Source: Streptomyces endocoffeicus
GTDB lineage: Bacteria > Actinomycetota > Actinomycetes > Streptomycetales > Streptomycetaceae
Direction of reading: 5' to 3'
DNA: 64,000 nt
Assembly (NCBI RefSeq): GCF_016741935.1
Contig: NZ_JAERRG010000019.1
Location: 62,001-126,000 of the forward strand
This document shows positions 42,055 through 49,437 of the stretch, piece by piece (the stretch's first letter is position 1; each line of letters opens with the position of its first letter). Both the position numbers and the translations under genes were made by a program. The notes beneath the pieces were generated by a model. That model saw only the letters and a list, made by a program, of their open reading frames with translations, did no database searches and was not told where the DNA came from.

Positions 42055-42304
42055 GGCCCCGCCACCCGGCGGCGCGGGCCCCGGCCAGCTGCCTCCCGTC
42101 CGCTCGGGCCAGGAACTCCAGCAGCAGGCCATCACCGCAGCCGAGGTCCAGTACGCGCCTGCTTCCGGCCACCCGGTCGCACAGGAGCTCATAGCTGGAC
42201 CGGCCGTCCGGAGCGCGACCGCGGCCGAACGCTTCCGCGGTCACCGCCGGACGTTCAGCGTGGAACGCCCGCAGGAATGCCTCTTGCGATGCGGTAGTCG
42301 TCAC
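41990..42304 (-). pseudogene. Class I SAM methyltransferase, N-terminal fragment
   Basis: Frame from a GTG at 42304: SSYELLCDRVAGSRRVLDLG, where the motif I core is VLDLGCGDGLLLEFLA. After about 70 residues the frame becomes Pro/Arg-rich and overlaps the end of the cupin gene in antisense. The remaining SAM-fold motifs are missing, so the gene is truncated by a deletion that brought the cupin against it. Confidence 0.7.
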
Positions 42305-42345
42305 TCACTCAACGTACGGCGATCACGCGGTCATTGGGCCCGCTC

Positions 42346-43479
42346 CTATTCGAAGAACTCGCTGAACACGCTGACCAGGTTGTGGGGCGCGTCGTCGCCG
42401 AACATGAGCTCGTCGCTGCCGACGCCCTCGGCGGCGACCTCGGCGCTGCGGGGGAACATGGCCCGCTCGTACTCGGCGAGCGCGGCCTCGACGTCGTCGG
42501 GGTGCGCGGCGAGGGCCTTGCCGAGTTCGGCGCCGTCGAGCATGGCCAGGTTGGCGCCCTCGCCGTTCGGCGCCGTGAGGTGGGCGGCGTCGCCGACCAG
42601 GGTCACCCCCGGCACCCGGTCCCGGTCCCATCGGTGCTCGATCGGCAGGGCGTAGTGGGGGCGCAGGACCGGCGGGGTGTCGCCGTCGGTGATCAGCGCG
42701 GCGAGTTCCGGCGCCCAGCCGTCGAACTCCCGCGCGATCCGCTCGGTGGCCGCGGCGGCATCGGCGAAGTCGATCGCGGCGAACCAGTCCAGCGGCCTGG
42801 GGAGCAAAACGTAGGTGTGCAGGGTGTCGCCGCTTTCCCGGTGCGCGTGGATCGCCCTGCCCGGCGCGTGCGCCATCATCGACCCGCCGCCGACCGCTTT
42901 GGCGGCGGCGGGGTGCCGGGTGTCGGCGTCGTACAGGTACGTCTCGACGAACGACAGGCCGGTGTACTCGGGTATGGCGGTGGACACCAGCGGCCGGACC
43001 CGCGACCACGCGCCGTCCGCACCGACCAGCAGATTCGTGGCGACGGTGCTGCCGTCGGCGAACGTCACCTCATGGCGGCCCTCGCCGAGGGCACGCGTCT
43101 CGCTGACCTTGTGCCCCCACCGGACGGTGCCGGCCGGGAGCGAGTCGAGCAGCATCTGTCGCAGCTCGCCGCGTTGCACCTCGGGGCGTCCACCCGTGCC
43201 GTCGTCGGCTTTCTCGAACAGGACGGTCCCCTCCCGGTCGAGCATCCGCATCGCCTGACGGCCCTCCAGGACCAGGCCGCGGAACTCCTCCATCAGGTCG
43301 GCCGCCCGCACAGCCAGTTGGCCGTTGTAGTCGTGGATGTCGAGCATCCCGCCCTGCGAACGCGCCATCGGGGAGGCCTCCGCCTCGTAGACGGTGGCCG
43401 GGATGCCGTGGACGTGCAGGACGCGGGCGAGCGTGAGGCCGCCGAGTCCGGCGCCGATGATCGTGACGGGAGTGCGCAT
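42346..43479 (-). CDS. TetX-like FAD-dependent monooxygenase
   Basis: 377 residues. The dinucleotide motif is TIIGAGLGGLTLARVL (residues 6-21); RSQGGMLDIHDYNGQ, EVQRGELRQMLLDSLPAGTV and VGADGAWSRVR follow, and the FAD-closing motif is LVGDAAHLTAPNGEGANLAM (about 313-332). The order and wording (GGMLDIH, R-x-x-LR-x-x-LL-x-SL, GDAAHL-x-P) closely follow the tetracycline-inactivating flavoenzyme Tet(X). Whether tetracyclines, other aromatic polyketides or another compound are oxidised is inference. It is divergent from a TetR gene, with five 18-bp-spaced palindromic boxes in the gap. Confidence 0.92.
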   Translation of the reverse strand: MRTPVTIIGAGLGGLTLARVLHVHGIPATVYEAEASPMARSQGGMLDIHDYNGQLAVRAADLMEEFRGLVLEGRQAMRMLDREGTVLFEKADDGTGGRPEVQRGELRQMLLDSLPAGTVRWGHKVSETRALGEGRHEVTFADGSTVATNLLVGADGAWSRVRPLVSTAIPEYTGLSFVETYLYDADTRHPAAAKAVGGGSMMAHAPGRAIHAHRESGDTLHTYVLLPRPLDWFAAIDFADAAAATERIAREFDGWAPELAALITDGDTPPVLRPHYALPIEHRWDRDRVPGVTLVGDAAHLTAPNGEGANLAMLDGAELGKALAAHPDDVEAALAEYERAMFPRSAEVAAEGVGSDELMFGDDAPHNLVSVFSEFFE

Positions 43480-43545
43480 CGTGACTACTCCTTCGTGAAT
43501 CGAGACCGCCCGGTGTCAGCCCAGGCCGACCTCGCTGGTATGTCG

Positions 43546-43629
43546 TTCCATGACTGGAACGTCACTCCATCATGGAACGCTGCTCCATGATGGAACAACG
43601 CTCCATGTTGGAACGACGCTCCAGTCATG
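43546..43629. promoter_or_regulatory. Array of five TCCAT-type operators, 18-bp period
   Basis: TTCCATGACTGGAA (43546-43559), TCCATCATGGA (43566-43576), TCCATGATGGA (43584-43594), TCCATGTTGGA (43602-43612) and TCCAGTCATG (43620-43629). Boxes 2-5 start exactly 18 bp apart, box 1 one base off. Boxes 2 and 3 are perfect palindromes. Box 4 overlaps the -35 of the TetR promoter. The TetR protein encoded from 43643 is the probable ligand, binding as several dimers. Confidence 0.82.
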
Positions 43630-43642
43630 TCAAAATGGCCGC
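43608..43642 (+). promoter_or_regulatory. Leaderless promoter of the TetR gene
   Basis: TTGGAA (43608-43613) and CAAAAT (43631-43636) are exactly 17 bp apart; transcription should begin at or next to the ATG at 43643. No ribosome site is present. Confidence 0.65.
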
Positions 43643-44470
43643 ATGGCAACACGGGCACGCCGGTCACAGCGGCGCACAGAGGCGCTCTCCCGCGAGCGCA
43701 TCGTCGAGGCCGCCGTCGAACTGCTCGACGCGGCCGGCGAGGGCGGGCTGACATTCCGGGCGCTGACCGAGCGCCTCGCCACCGGGCCCGGGGCGATCTA
43801 TTGGCATGTGGCGAACAAGGATGAACTGCTCGACGCGGCGACCGGCGCGGTAGTGGCCGCCGCGTTGTCGCTCGATTCCACGGAACCCGCGGAACTCGCG
43901 GAACCCGCGGAACTCGCGGAACTCGCGGAACCCACGGAGCCTGTGGAACCCGCCGACCGAGCCGAGTCCGCCCAGTCGCCGGACTCGCCGCAGGACAAGA
44001 TCCGCGCCATCGCGTTCGGCCTGTACGACGCGATCGAGGACCACCCGTGGCTCCCCACGCAGCTCGCCCTCCAGCTCTCCCGCAGCCCCTGGGGGTCGGT
44101 GACGCCGCGGATCTTCGAAAGCATCGGCCGGCAGGTCCGCGCGCTGGGCGTGCCCGAGGGCCACTGGTTCACGGCGGCCTCGGCGCTGGTGCACTACATC
44201 CTCGGCGCCACCGGCCAGAACGCCGCGAACAACGCGAGCGCCCGCACCCTCGCGCCCGACGTGGACCGCGCCGAGTTCCTCGGCGCCGCGTCGAAGGCCT
44301 GGGAGGGACTCGACCCCGACGACTACCCGTTCATCCGCGCCGTCGCGGCCCAGATGCGTGAGCACGACGACCGCGAGCAGTTCCTCGCCGGGATCGACCT
44401 CGTCCTCACCGGCATCACGGCTCTCCATCTGCCCAGCGAGCAGGATCGCACCACGCCACCCGCCACCTGA
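43643..44470 (+). CDS. TetR-family regulator of the TetX-like gene
   Basis: 275 residues from the ATG at 43643. The HTH is LTFRALTERLATGPGAIYWH (residues about 38-57) followed by VANKDELLDAA. An inserted Pro/Ala/Glu/Leu repeat (EPAELAEPAELAELAEPTEP, residues about 84-103), encoded by a tandem gaactcgcg repeat, links it to a longer than usual C-terminal ligand domain (IRAIAFGLYDAIEDHPWLPT). It is divergent from the TetX-like monooxygenase and should autoregulate through the operator array. Convergent with the next TetR gene, 104 bp apart. Confidence 0.9.
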   Translation: MATRARRSQRRTEALSRERIVEAAVELLDAAGEGGLTFRALTERLATGPGAIYWHVANKDELLDAATGAVVAAALSLDSTEPAELAEPAELAELAEPTEPVEPADRAESAQSPDSPQDKIRAIAFGLYDAIEDHPWLPTQLALQLSRSPWGSVTPRIFESIGRQVRALGVPEGHWFTAASALVHYILGATGQNAANNASARTLAPDVDRAEFLGAASKAWEGLDPDDYPFIRAVAAQMREHDDREQFLAGIDLVLTGITALHLPSEQDRTTPPAT

Positions 44471-44574
44471 GCGGGGCGAGGACTCGAACACCCCTCCCAG
44501 GGATACGAAAACGCCCAGCGACGGGTCGACACCAGCGCGCCGCCGAGTCGGCGCTGGCCTGCCAGTCTCAACCC

Positions 44575-45144
44575 CTACACCCCGGTGCGGTGCACCAGGC
44601 CGTTCAGGATGAGGGCGAGGCCCGCCTCGAACGCCGACTCGTGATCGATCACCGGCCAGTCGGCCGGTAGATCCGCGGTGTCGCCGGGGTCGGTGTCCGC
44701 CTGCTCTTCCAGGACGCTGCCGACCGTGAAGCGGCTGGCGGCCAGCATGGCCATGTGCGCGTCCCGCTCGGGCACGCCGGAGGCGATGAGGAAGTCCATC
44801 TTGCGGCGGATCCGGTCGAGGTCGCCGGTGGGGGTGGTGCCGGCGTGGAGCCGTGCGCCGTCCCGGCGCATCAGCAGGGTGCGCCTGAAGCTGCGCGTGT
44901 TGTCCAGGAACCAGTCGCGCCAGTCGTCGCCGGGTGTCGGCAGGGGTGCGGTCGCATGGGGTGCCATCGCCGCCTCCGCCATGGCCGTGAGGAGGTCCTT
45001 CTTGGTGCGGAAGTGCCAGTACAGCGACGGCTGCTCGACGCCGAGTCGCTTCGCCAGCCGCCTCGTGCTGACGGCGTTCAGCCCGACCTCGTCGAGCAGG
45101 CCGAGCGCCTCGGCGATGACGGTCTCGCGGTTCATCTTGGTCAC
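44575..45144 (-). CDS. Tetracycline-repressor-like TetR regulator
   Basis: 189 residues. Unlike most TetR-superfamily members, it aligns along its whole length with the classical tetracycline repressor. Shared blocks are LAKRLGVEQPSLYWHFRTKK (residues about 31-50), FLDNTRSFRRTLLMRRDGAR and LHAGTTPTGDLDRI, then ASRFTVGSVLEEQ and the C-terminal AFEAGLALILNGL. Residues corresponding to the drug-contacting Asn82, Phe86, His100 and Thr103 of TetR are conserved; Arg104 is Thr. It is divergent from a second flavin monooxygenase, with a tetO-like palindrome in the promoter. An inducer resembling tetracycline is inferred. Confidence 0.9.
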   Translation of the reverse strand: MTKMNRETVIAEALGLLDEVGLNAVSTRRLAKRLGVEQPSLYWHFRTKKDLLTAMAEAAMAPHATAPLPTPGDDWRDWFLDNTRSFRRTLLMRRDGARLHAGTTPTGDLDRIRRKMDFLIASGVPERDAHMAMLAASRFTVGSVLEEQADTDPGDTADLPADWPVIDHESAFEAGLALILNGLVHRTGV

Positions 45145-45145
45145 G

Positions 45146-45200
45146 TTGACAATCTATCGCCGATAGATGACTCTGGAAAGGAATCATTCACTGATAGATT
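45146..45200. promoter_or_regulatory. tetO-like operators in the TetR/monooxygenase gap
   Basis: ATCTATCG-C-CGATAGAT (45152-45168) is a perfect 17-bp palindrome. It exactly fills the spacer between TTGACA (45146-45151) and a weak -10 (gactct at 45169) on the plus strand. A second imperfect copy, AATCATTCACTGATAGATT (45182-45200), lies over the expected transcription start. Both keep the CTATC...GATAG core of the classical tet operator. Confidence 0.8.
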
Positions 45201-45215
45201 TTGAGGTGATGGGGC

Positions 45216-46466
45216 ATGGCGGAGAGATCGGGAACGCGGTCCCTGCGGGTCCTCGTCGCCGGTGGTGGGGTCGCGGGGCAGGCTCTGGCCTTCTGGCTCG
45301 CGCGGGGCGGCCACCGGGTGACCGTCGTCGAACGCTTTCCGGCGCTGCGGGCCACCGGGGCCCAGGTCGACCTCCGGGGGCAGGGCATCGAGGCCGTCAA
45401 GCGCATGGGGCTTCTCGACGCCGTCCGCGGCAAGCTCGTGGACGAGGCGGGCGTCGCCTTCGTCAACGTCCGCGGCAAGGCCAAGGCGACGATCATGGCC
45501 AACACCTCCGGAAAGGGCCGGCAGACCCTCACATCCGAGTACGAGATCATGCGCGGAGACCTGGTGCGCATCCTGCACGACGCGACGAAGGACGACGCCG
45601 AGTACGTTTTCGGCAAGAGTGTGGACGGCTTCGAGCAGGACGAACACAAGGTCGTCGCGCACTTCTCCGACGCGTCCTCCGGCGAATTCGACCTCCTGGT
45701 CGGCGCGGACGGGCAGGGATCACGCATCCGGCGAGCGGTTCTTCCGGCGGGCTTCGACCCGTACTGGCGGGTGGGCATCCACATGGCCTACTGGTTCGTC
45801 CCGCGCATCGCGTCCGACGGCAACATCCGGGACACCTGCATGGTCCCGGGGGGCCGCCAGATCATGCGCCGCAGCCACAACCCGACCGAGACCCAGGTGT
45901 ACTTCGTGCTGCGGGAGGAATCCGAGGAAGCCTCGGCGATCCACGGCGCGCCCGTCGAGCGCCAGCAGGAGTTCTGGGCCGACAGGTTCCGCGACGCCGG
46001 ATGGCAGACCGAGCGCTTCATCGAGGGCTTGAAGACGAGTCCGTTCTTCTACTCCCAGGAGATCGTCCAGGTCCGCACCGACACCTGGTCCAAGGGCCGC
46101 GTGGTCCTGGCCGGCGACGCCGCCCACTGCGCCTCCCCCTACAGCGGCATGGGCGTCTCCGGCGGCTTGGTCGGCGCACACGTCCTGGCCGGTGAGATCA
46201 ACCGGCACCCAGGCGATCTGCCGACCGCGCTGGCGAACTACGACAGCGTGCTTCGGCCCTTCGTCAACGAGATCCAGGGCGAGGTGAATCCGCGCCTCCT
46301 GCGCCTGGGCATGCCAATGACCCAGCGCGCGATCGACGCCTTCCAGGCCACCACCGCGCTCGCCTGCTTCCTGCGCATACCCGACCTCGTCGCGCGCCTG
46401 TCAAAGGAGGACCGCGGCGGCAACTGGCGGCTCCCCGATAACCCGGCACCGATCGGCGCCGCCTGA
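45216..46466 (+). CDS. FAD-dependent aromatic monooxygenase (group A)
   Basis: 416 residues from the ATG at 45216. The FAD motif is VLVAGGGVAGQALAFWLARG (residues 12-31) with VVERFPALRATGAQVDLRG; the second motif is LVGADGQGSRIRRAV and the third VVLAGDAAHCASPYSGMGVS (around residue 300). It belongs to the NADPH-dependent hydroxylases acting on polyketide-type aromatic rings, the superfamily of TetX. The C-terminal 60 residues are amphipathic and may shield the active site. Its divergent regulator and tetO-like operator suggest it modifies the compound that the repressor senses. Confidence 0.92.
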   Translation: MAERSGTRSLRVLVAGGGVAGQALAFWLARGGHRVTVVERFPALRATGAQVDLRGQGIEAVKRMGLLDAVRGKLVDEAGVAFVNVRGKAKATIMANTSGKGRQTLTSEYEIMRGDLVRILHDATKDDAEYVFGKSVDGFEQDEHKVVAHFSDASSGEFDLLVGADGQGSRIRRAVLPAGFDPYWRVGIHMAYWFVPRIASDGNIRDTCMVPGGRQIMRRSHNPTETQVYFVLREESEEASAIHGAPVERQQEFWADRFRDAGWQTERFIEGLKTSPFFYSQEIVQVRTDTWSKGRVVLAGDAAHCASPYSGMGVSGGLVGAHVLAGEINRHPGDLPTALANYDSVLRPFVNEIQGEVNPRLLRLGMPMTQRAIDAFQATTALACFLRIPDLVARLSKEDRGGNWRLPDNPAPIGAA

Positions 46467-46554
46467 AAGCGGCCCCGGCAGTACTCGGCCAACGCCGATG
46501 AACCGGTTCCGCCCGGTGGCCCGAGCCGGGCTCGCCCGCCGGATTTGGTTTCAA

Positions 46555-46569
46555 TTGATACCGTATCGA
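46555..46569. promoter_or_regulatory. MarR operator candidate, TTGATAC-C-GTATCGA
   Basis: Near-perfect 7-bp inverted repeat with a 1-bp spacer, 28 bp upstream of the MarR start. The same GTATCGAA core occurs in the azoreductase/nitroreductase gap at 47936-47949. Confidence 0.6.
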
Positions 46570-46596
46570 ACGAATGAATGGCTGTAATGTGTCCCC

Positions 46597-47082
46597 ATGA
46601 GCGCCGATCTTCCTCACCACACCACCGCCTCGCGGGCGACCGGCCGTGCCGGGGACACCTCGCCCTTCGCGCTCGGCCTGCTGCTGCGTCGGGCGCACTG
46701 GCGGGCGGCGGCGGTGATGACCGAGGCGCTTCGGCCGCTCGGCATTGAGTTGCGGCATTTCGCCGTGCTGATCGTGCTGGTCGACCGCGGGCCCACGGTG
46801 CAGCGGGACCTGGCGGCGGCGACGGGGTCGGACAAGGCGGGGATCATGCGCGTGGTGGACGACCTGGAGCGCAAGGGGCTGGTCGAGCGCAAGGCCGTGC
46901 CGGGGGACCGGCGGGCGCGGGCGGTGGAGATCACGCCTCAGGGGCTTGAGCTCTTCGACGCGGCCCATGTGGCGGCCGAGCCGCTGGCCGGGCGGCTGGT
47001 CGGCGAGCTGGGGTCCGATGAGGCCGAGCGGCTGAAGGATCTGCTGACCCGGTTTGCCTATCCCGCGGAGGGCGGGGCGTAA
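46597..47082 (+). CDS. MarR-family transcriptional regulator
   Basis: 161 residues from the ATG at 46597. The winged-helix core is TVQRDLAAATGSDKAGIMRV then VDDLERKGLVERKAVPGDRR, the classic MarR recognition helix and wing. MarR proteins sense phenolic or electrophilic compounds and repress detoxification genes. Motif sharing suggests that it controls itself and the divergent azoreductase and nitroreductase genes downstream, which detoxify quinones and nitroaromatics. It is followed by a GC-rich gap of 159 bp without genes. Confidence 0.92.
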   Translation: MSADLPHHTTASRATGRAGDTSPFALGLLLRRAHWRAAAVMTEALRPLGIELRHFAVLIVLVDRGPTVQRDLAAATGSDKAGIMRVVDDLERKGLVERKAVPGDRRARAVEITPQGLELFDAAHVAAEPLAGRLVGELGSDEAERLKDLLTRFAYPAEGGA

Positions 47083-47241
47083 GGGCGGTGTGCGGCGGCC
47101 CGCTTCGGGTGGAGCGGGCGGCGCCGTGTGGCGGCCTCGCCTGCGATGGAGTGGGTGGACGCCGGGTGACCGCCTCGGTTCGGTGAGGCGTCACACGGCG
47201 TCCATGGCCCGGGGGTTACATGACCAGCCGTCGGCCGGCGG

Positions 47242-47892
47242 CTACGCCGCCAGTCGCTCCGCGAGTTCCTTCGCCTTCGTGGTCGCGTCCTCGAAGGCGC
47301 GGTTGCGGGAGGCCTCGTACAGGGGGATCAGCTCGGACATGGCCGGGTTGCGCGGGGCCAGGGTGAGCTCCGGGACGATGAAGTCGAGGTCCAGGCCGAG
47401 GGTGCGGTGGAGGACGGCCTCCAGGTAGTTCTGTACGAAATCGAAGCCCTCGCGCGGGGTGCCCGGCGCGTAGGAGCCGCCGCGGCTGGCGACGACGATG
47501 GTCGGCGTGGACTGGGCGGAGGGGGACTCGCCCGCGGTGCGGCCGAGCAGGAGCACGTTGTCCAGCCATGTCTTGAGGGTCGACGGGACCGAGAAGTTGT
47601 GCATGGGGGCGCCGATCAGGATGGCGTCCGCCTGCTCCAGTTCCTCGATGAGCTTCTCGCGCGCGGCGAACGCCGCCGACTGCTCAGGGGTGCGCTCCGA
47701 CGGCGCGGTGTAGCCGGCGGACCAGGCGTCGGCGGTGATGTGGGGGATGGGGTCGGCGGCGAGGTCGCGGTGGATCACCGTGCCCTCCGGGTGCTGCTCC
47801 TCCCATGCCGTACGGAAGGCGGCCGCGACCGAACGGGACGCGGACGCCTCGCCCGGAAGTACGGACGAGTCGATGTGCAACAGCGTGACCAT
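47242..47892 (-). CDS. FMN-dependent azoreductase/quinone reductase (AzoR-like)
   Basis: 216 residues. The flavodoxin-like fold starts LLHIDSSVLPGEASASR (phosphate-binding loop for FMN) and continues with ADAILIGAPMHNFSVPSTLK and TWLDNVL, then SRGGSYAPGTPREGFDFVQN. This is the pattern of AzoR/NQO1-type NAD(P)H:quinone oxidoreductases, which reduce azo dyes and quinones by two-electron transfer. Divergent from a nitroreductase, with a shared palindromic box in the gap. Confidence 0.92.
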   Translation of the reverse strand: MVTLLHIDSSVLPGEASASRSVAAAFRTAWEEQHPEGTVIHRDLAADPIPHITADAWSAGYTAPSERTPEQSAAFAAREKLIEELEQADAILIGAPMHNFSVPSTLKTWLDNVLLLGRTAGESPSAQSTPTIVVASRGGSYAPGTPREGFDFVQNYLEAVLHRTLGLDLDFIVPELTLAPRNPAMSELIPLYEASRNRAFEDATTKAKELAERLAA

Positions 47893-47935
47893 GGACTTCT
47901 CCCATGAGTGCTCGATGATGGTTGAGAGTAAGATG

Positions 47936-47949
47936 GTATCGAATGATAC
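47936..47949. promoter_or_regulatory. Shared box, GTATC-GAAT-GATAC
   Basis: A 5-bp inverted repeat (GTATC 47936-47940, GATAC 47945-47949), flanked by tg and tg, between the azoreductase and nitroreductase genes. It resembles the palindrome upstream of the MarR gene at 46555-46569. Confidence 0.55.
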
Positions 47950-48016
47950 TGTCGCGAGTGTAACGAAGGTGCGCGGTGAAGATACAGCGCCTCGAGCAGA
48001 GGGGAGATGGGCGATC

Positions 48017-48685
48017 TTGGACGTCTACGGAGCCGTCACGAGCCGACGGGCGGTGCGCGAATTCACCGACCGGCAGGTCCCGCGGGAAGCGCTGGAGCGG
48101 GTGCTGTCCGCCGCGGCTTGGGCGCCGTCCGGGTCGAACCTCCAGCCGTGGCACGCCTACGTGCTGACCGGCGGACCGCTGGCCGAGCTCAAGAAGCGCG
48201 CCGGTGAGCGGCTGGCCACGGGTGACGCCTGGGACGAGCCGGAGTACGAGCAGTACCCGTCCGCGCTGAAGTCCCCGTACCGCGAGCGCCGGGCCGCCTT
48301 CGGTGAGCAGCGCTACGGCGCGCTCGGGATTCCGCGCGAGGACCTGGAGGCGCGGCAGCGGGCCGCCTCCGCGAACTGGCAGTGCTTCGGCGCGCCCGCC
48401 GCCCTGTTCTGCTACATCGACCGCGACCTGGGCGGACCCCAGTGGTCCGACGTCGGCATGTTTCTGCAGACCGTCATGTTGCTGCTCCGCGCCGAGGGGC
48501 TGCACAGCTGTACGCAGATGGCGTGGGCGAAGTACCACAGGACCGTCGCGGAGATCGTGTCGCCGCCGGACGGGCTCATTCTGTTCTGCGGTATGTCGAT
48601 CGGATACGAGGACGTCGCCGAGAGCCACCCCCGTACGGAGCGGGCGCCGCTCGGCGAGACGGTCAGGTTCGTCGACGGCCGCTGA
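48017..48685 (+). CDS. Nitroreductase-family protein
   Basis: 222 residues if the TTG at 48017 (GGGGAG 10 bp upstream) is the start; no in-frame ATG is well placed. FMN contacts are in SRRAVREFTDRQVP (residues 9-22) and AAAWAPSGSNLQPWHAYVL, and the second FMN region is MSIGYEDVAE. The family reduces nitroaromatics or acts as flavin reductase or enoate-type enzyme using NAD(P)H. It is divergent from the azoreductase, and both are probably under the MarR regulator. It is convergent with the Rrf2 gene, 24 bp apart. Confidence 0.88.
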   Translation: MDVYGAVTSRRAVREFTDRQVPREALERVLSAAAWAPSGSNLQPWHAYVLTGGPLAELKKRAGERLATGDAWDEPEYEQYPSALKSPYRERRAAFGEQRYGALGIPREDLEARQRAASANWQCFGAPAALFCYIDRDLGGPQWSDVGMFLQTVMLLLRAEGLHSCTQMAWAKYHRTVAEIVSPPDGLILFCGMSIGYEDVAESHPRTERAPLGETVRFVDGR

Positions 48686-48709
48686 GGGGCATCAGGCCCG
48701 CTGACGGCC

Positions 48710-49186
48710 TCAGATCTGCGGGGTGGTCAGCCATGCGCTGACGCGGGCCAGCGCGGTGGGGCCCGAGGCGGAGGCCACGTCCTGGGCCAGGTCGGCGATC
48801 GAGACCGTGCGCAGTGCCTCGCGCCAGGCCGCGTCCGCGCCGCCCATCACGCGGGCGATCGGGCACGGGGTGGTGCATGCCTCGGCCGGGGTGGCCAGCG
48901 GGCCCCGCTGGCGGATCTCCGTGCAGGTGAACGCCGGGCTGGGGCCGTCGACCGCCTCGACCACATCGAGCACGGTGATCGAGGCGGGCTCCCGGGTGAG
49001 GGTGTAGCCGCCCGCTTTGCCCTGGACCGAGCGGATGAGCCCGGCCCGGGAGAGCGCCTGTAGCTGTTTGGCCAGGTAGCTCGCCGAGACGTCGTGCAGT
49101 TCCGCCAGCTTGGTCGCGGGGACGGGCTCCTCGACGGATGTGAGCACGACGCAGCAGTGCAGGGCCCACTCGACTCCGCCGGACAT
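48710..49186 (-). CDS. Rrf2-family transcriptional regulator
   Basis: 158 residues from the ATG at 49186; a GTG two codons upstream is an alternative. The winged helix reads LHDVSASYLAKQLQALSRAG (residues 30-49) with LIRSVQGKAGGYTLTREP, the Rrf2 signature. Three cysteines (88, 104, 108; the region TCTEIRQRGPLATPAEACTT) match the [Fe-S] cluster ligands of IscR/NsrR-type members, so it may sense nitric oxide, oxygen or redox state. Divergent from a NAD(P)-binding protein, with two palindromic boxes in the gap. Confidence 0.9.
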   Translation of the reverse strand: MSGGVEWALHCCVVLTSVEEPVPATKLAELHDVSASYLAKQLQALSRAGLIRSVQGKAGGYTLTREPASITVLDVVEAVDGPSPAFTCTEIRQRGPLATPAEACTTPCPIARVMGGADAAWREALRTVSIADLAQDVASASGPTALARVSAWLTTPQI

Positions 49187-49232
49187 CTTCACCCGCCCCA
49201 CTCTAATCAGCCCGCCGATCAGCCCGCTTACT

Positions 49233-49279
49233 CGGACAAACTTGTGTCCGGGTATTTTCTCGGACAAGATGTATCCGAG
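49233..49279. promoter_or_regulatory. Two CGGACA/TCCGAG operators for the Rrf2 regulator
   Basis: Site 1: CGGACA (49233-49238) with TGTCCG (49245-49250). Site 2: CTCGGA (49259-49264) with TCCGAG (49274-49279). Both contain CTCGGACAA and are 27-28 bp apart centre to centre, the kind of AT-poor dyads bound by Rrf2 dimers. Confidence 0.68.
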
Positions 49280-49321
49280 TTTTGTGGGCGGCGCGGCCAC
49301 GTGGTGGTTCATGCGCCGTAT

Positions 49322-49377
49322 CCAGGCATGCAGGCATGCAGACATCCAGGCATCCAGGCATCCAGACATCCAGACAG
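49322..49377. repeat. Seven tandem 8-bp repeats (ccaggcat type)
   Basis: Units starting at 49322, 49330, 49338, 49346, 49354, 49362 and 49370, differing at one or two positions, in the 5' region of the NAD(P)-binding gene. Further catgcgcac units follow to 49410. Confidence 0.8.
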
Positions 49378-49437
49378 GCGCCATGCGCACATGCGGGCGT
49401 CCATGCGCACCATTCCGACGGAAGGCAAGTCAAAGTC

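Noticed and set aside
44471..44574. A gene in the gap between the two TetR genes
   Set aside because: 104 bp with no frame carrying a family signature.
42346..46466. Tetracycline biosynthetic gene cluster
   Set aside because: There are no polyketide synthase, cyclase or glycosyltransferase genes, so the flavin enzymes are more probably detoxification modules.
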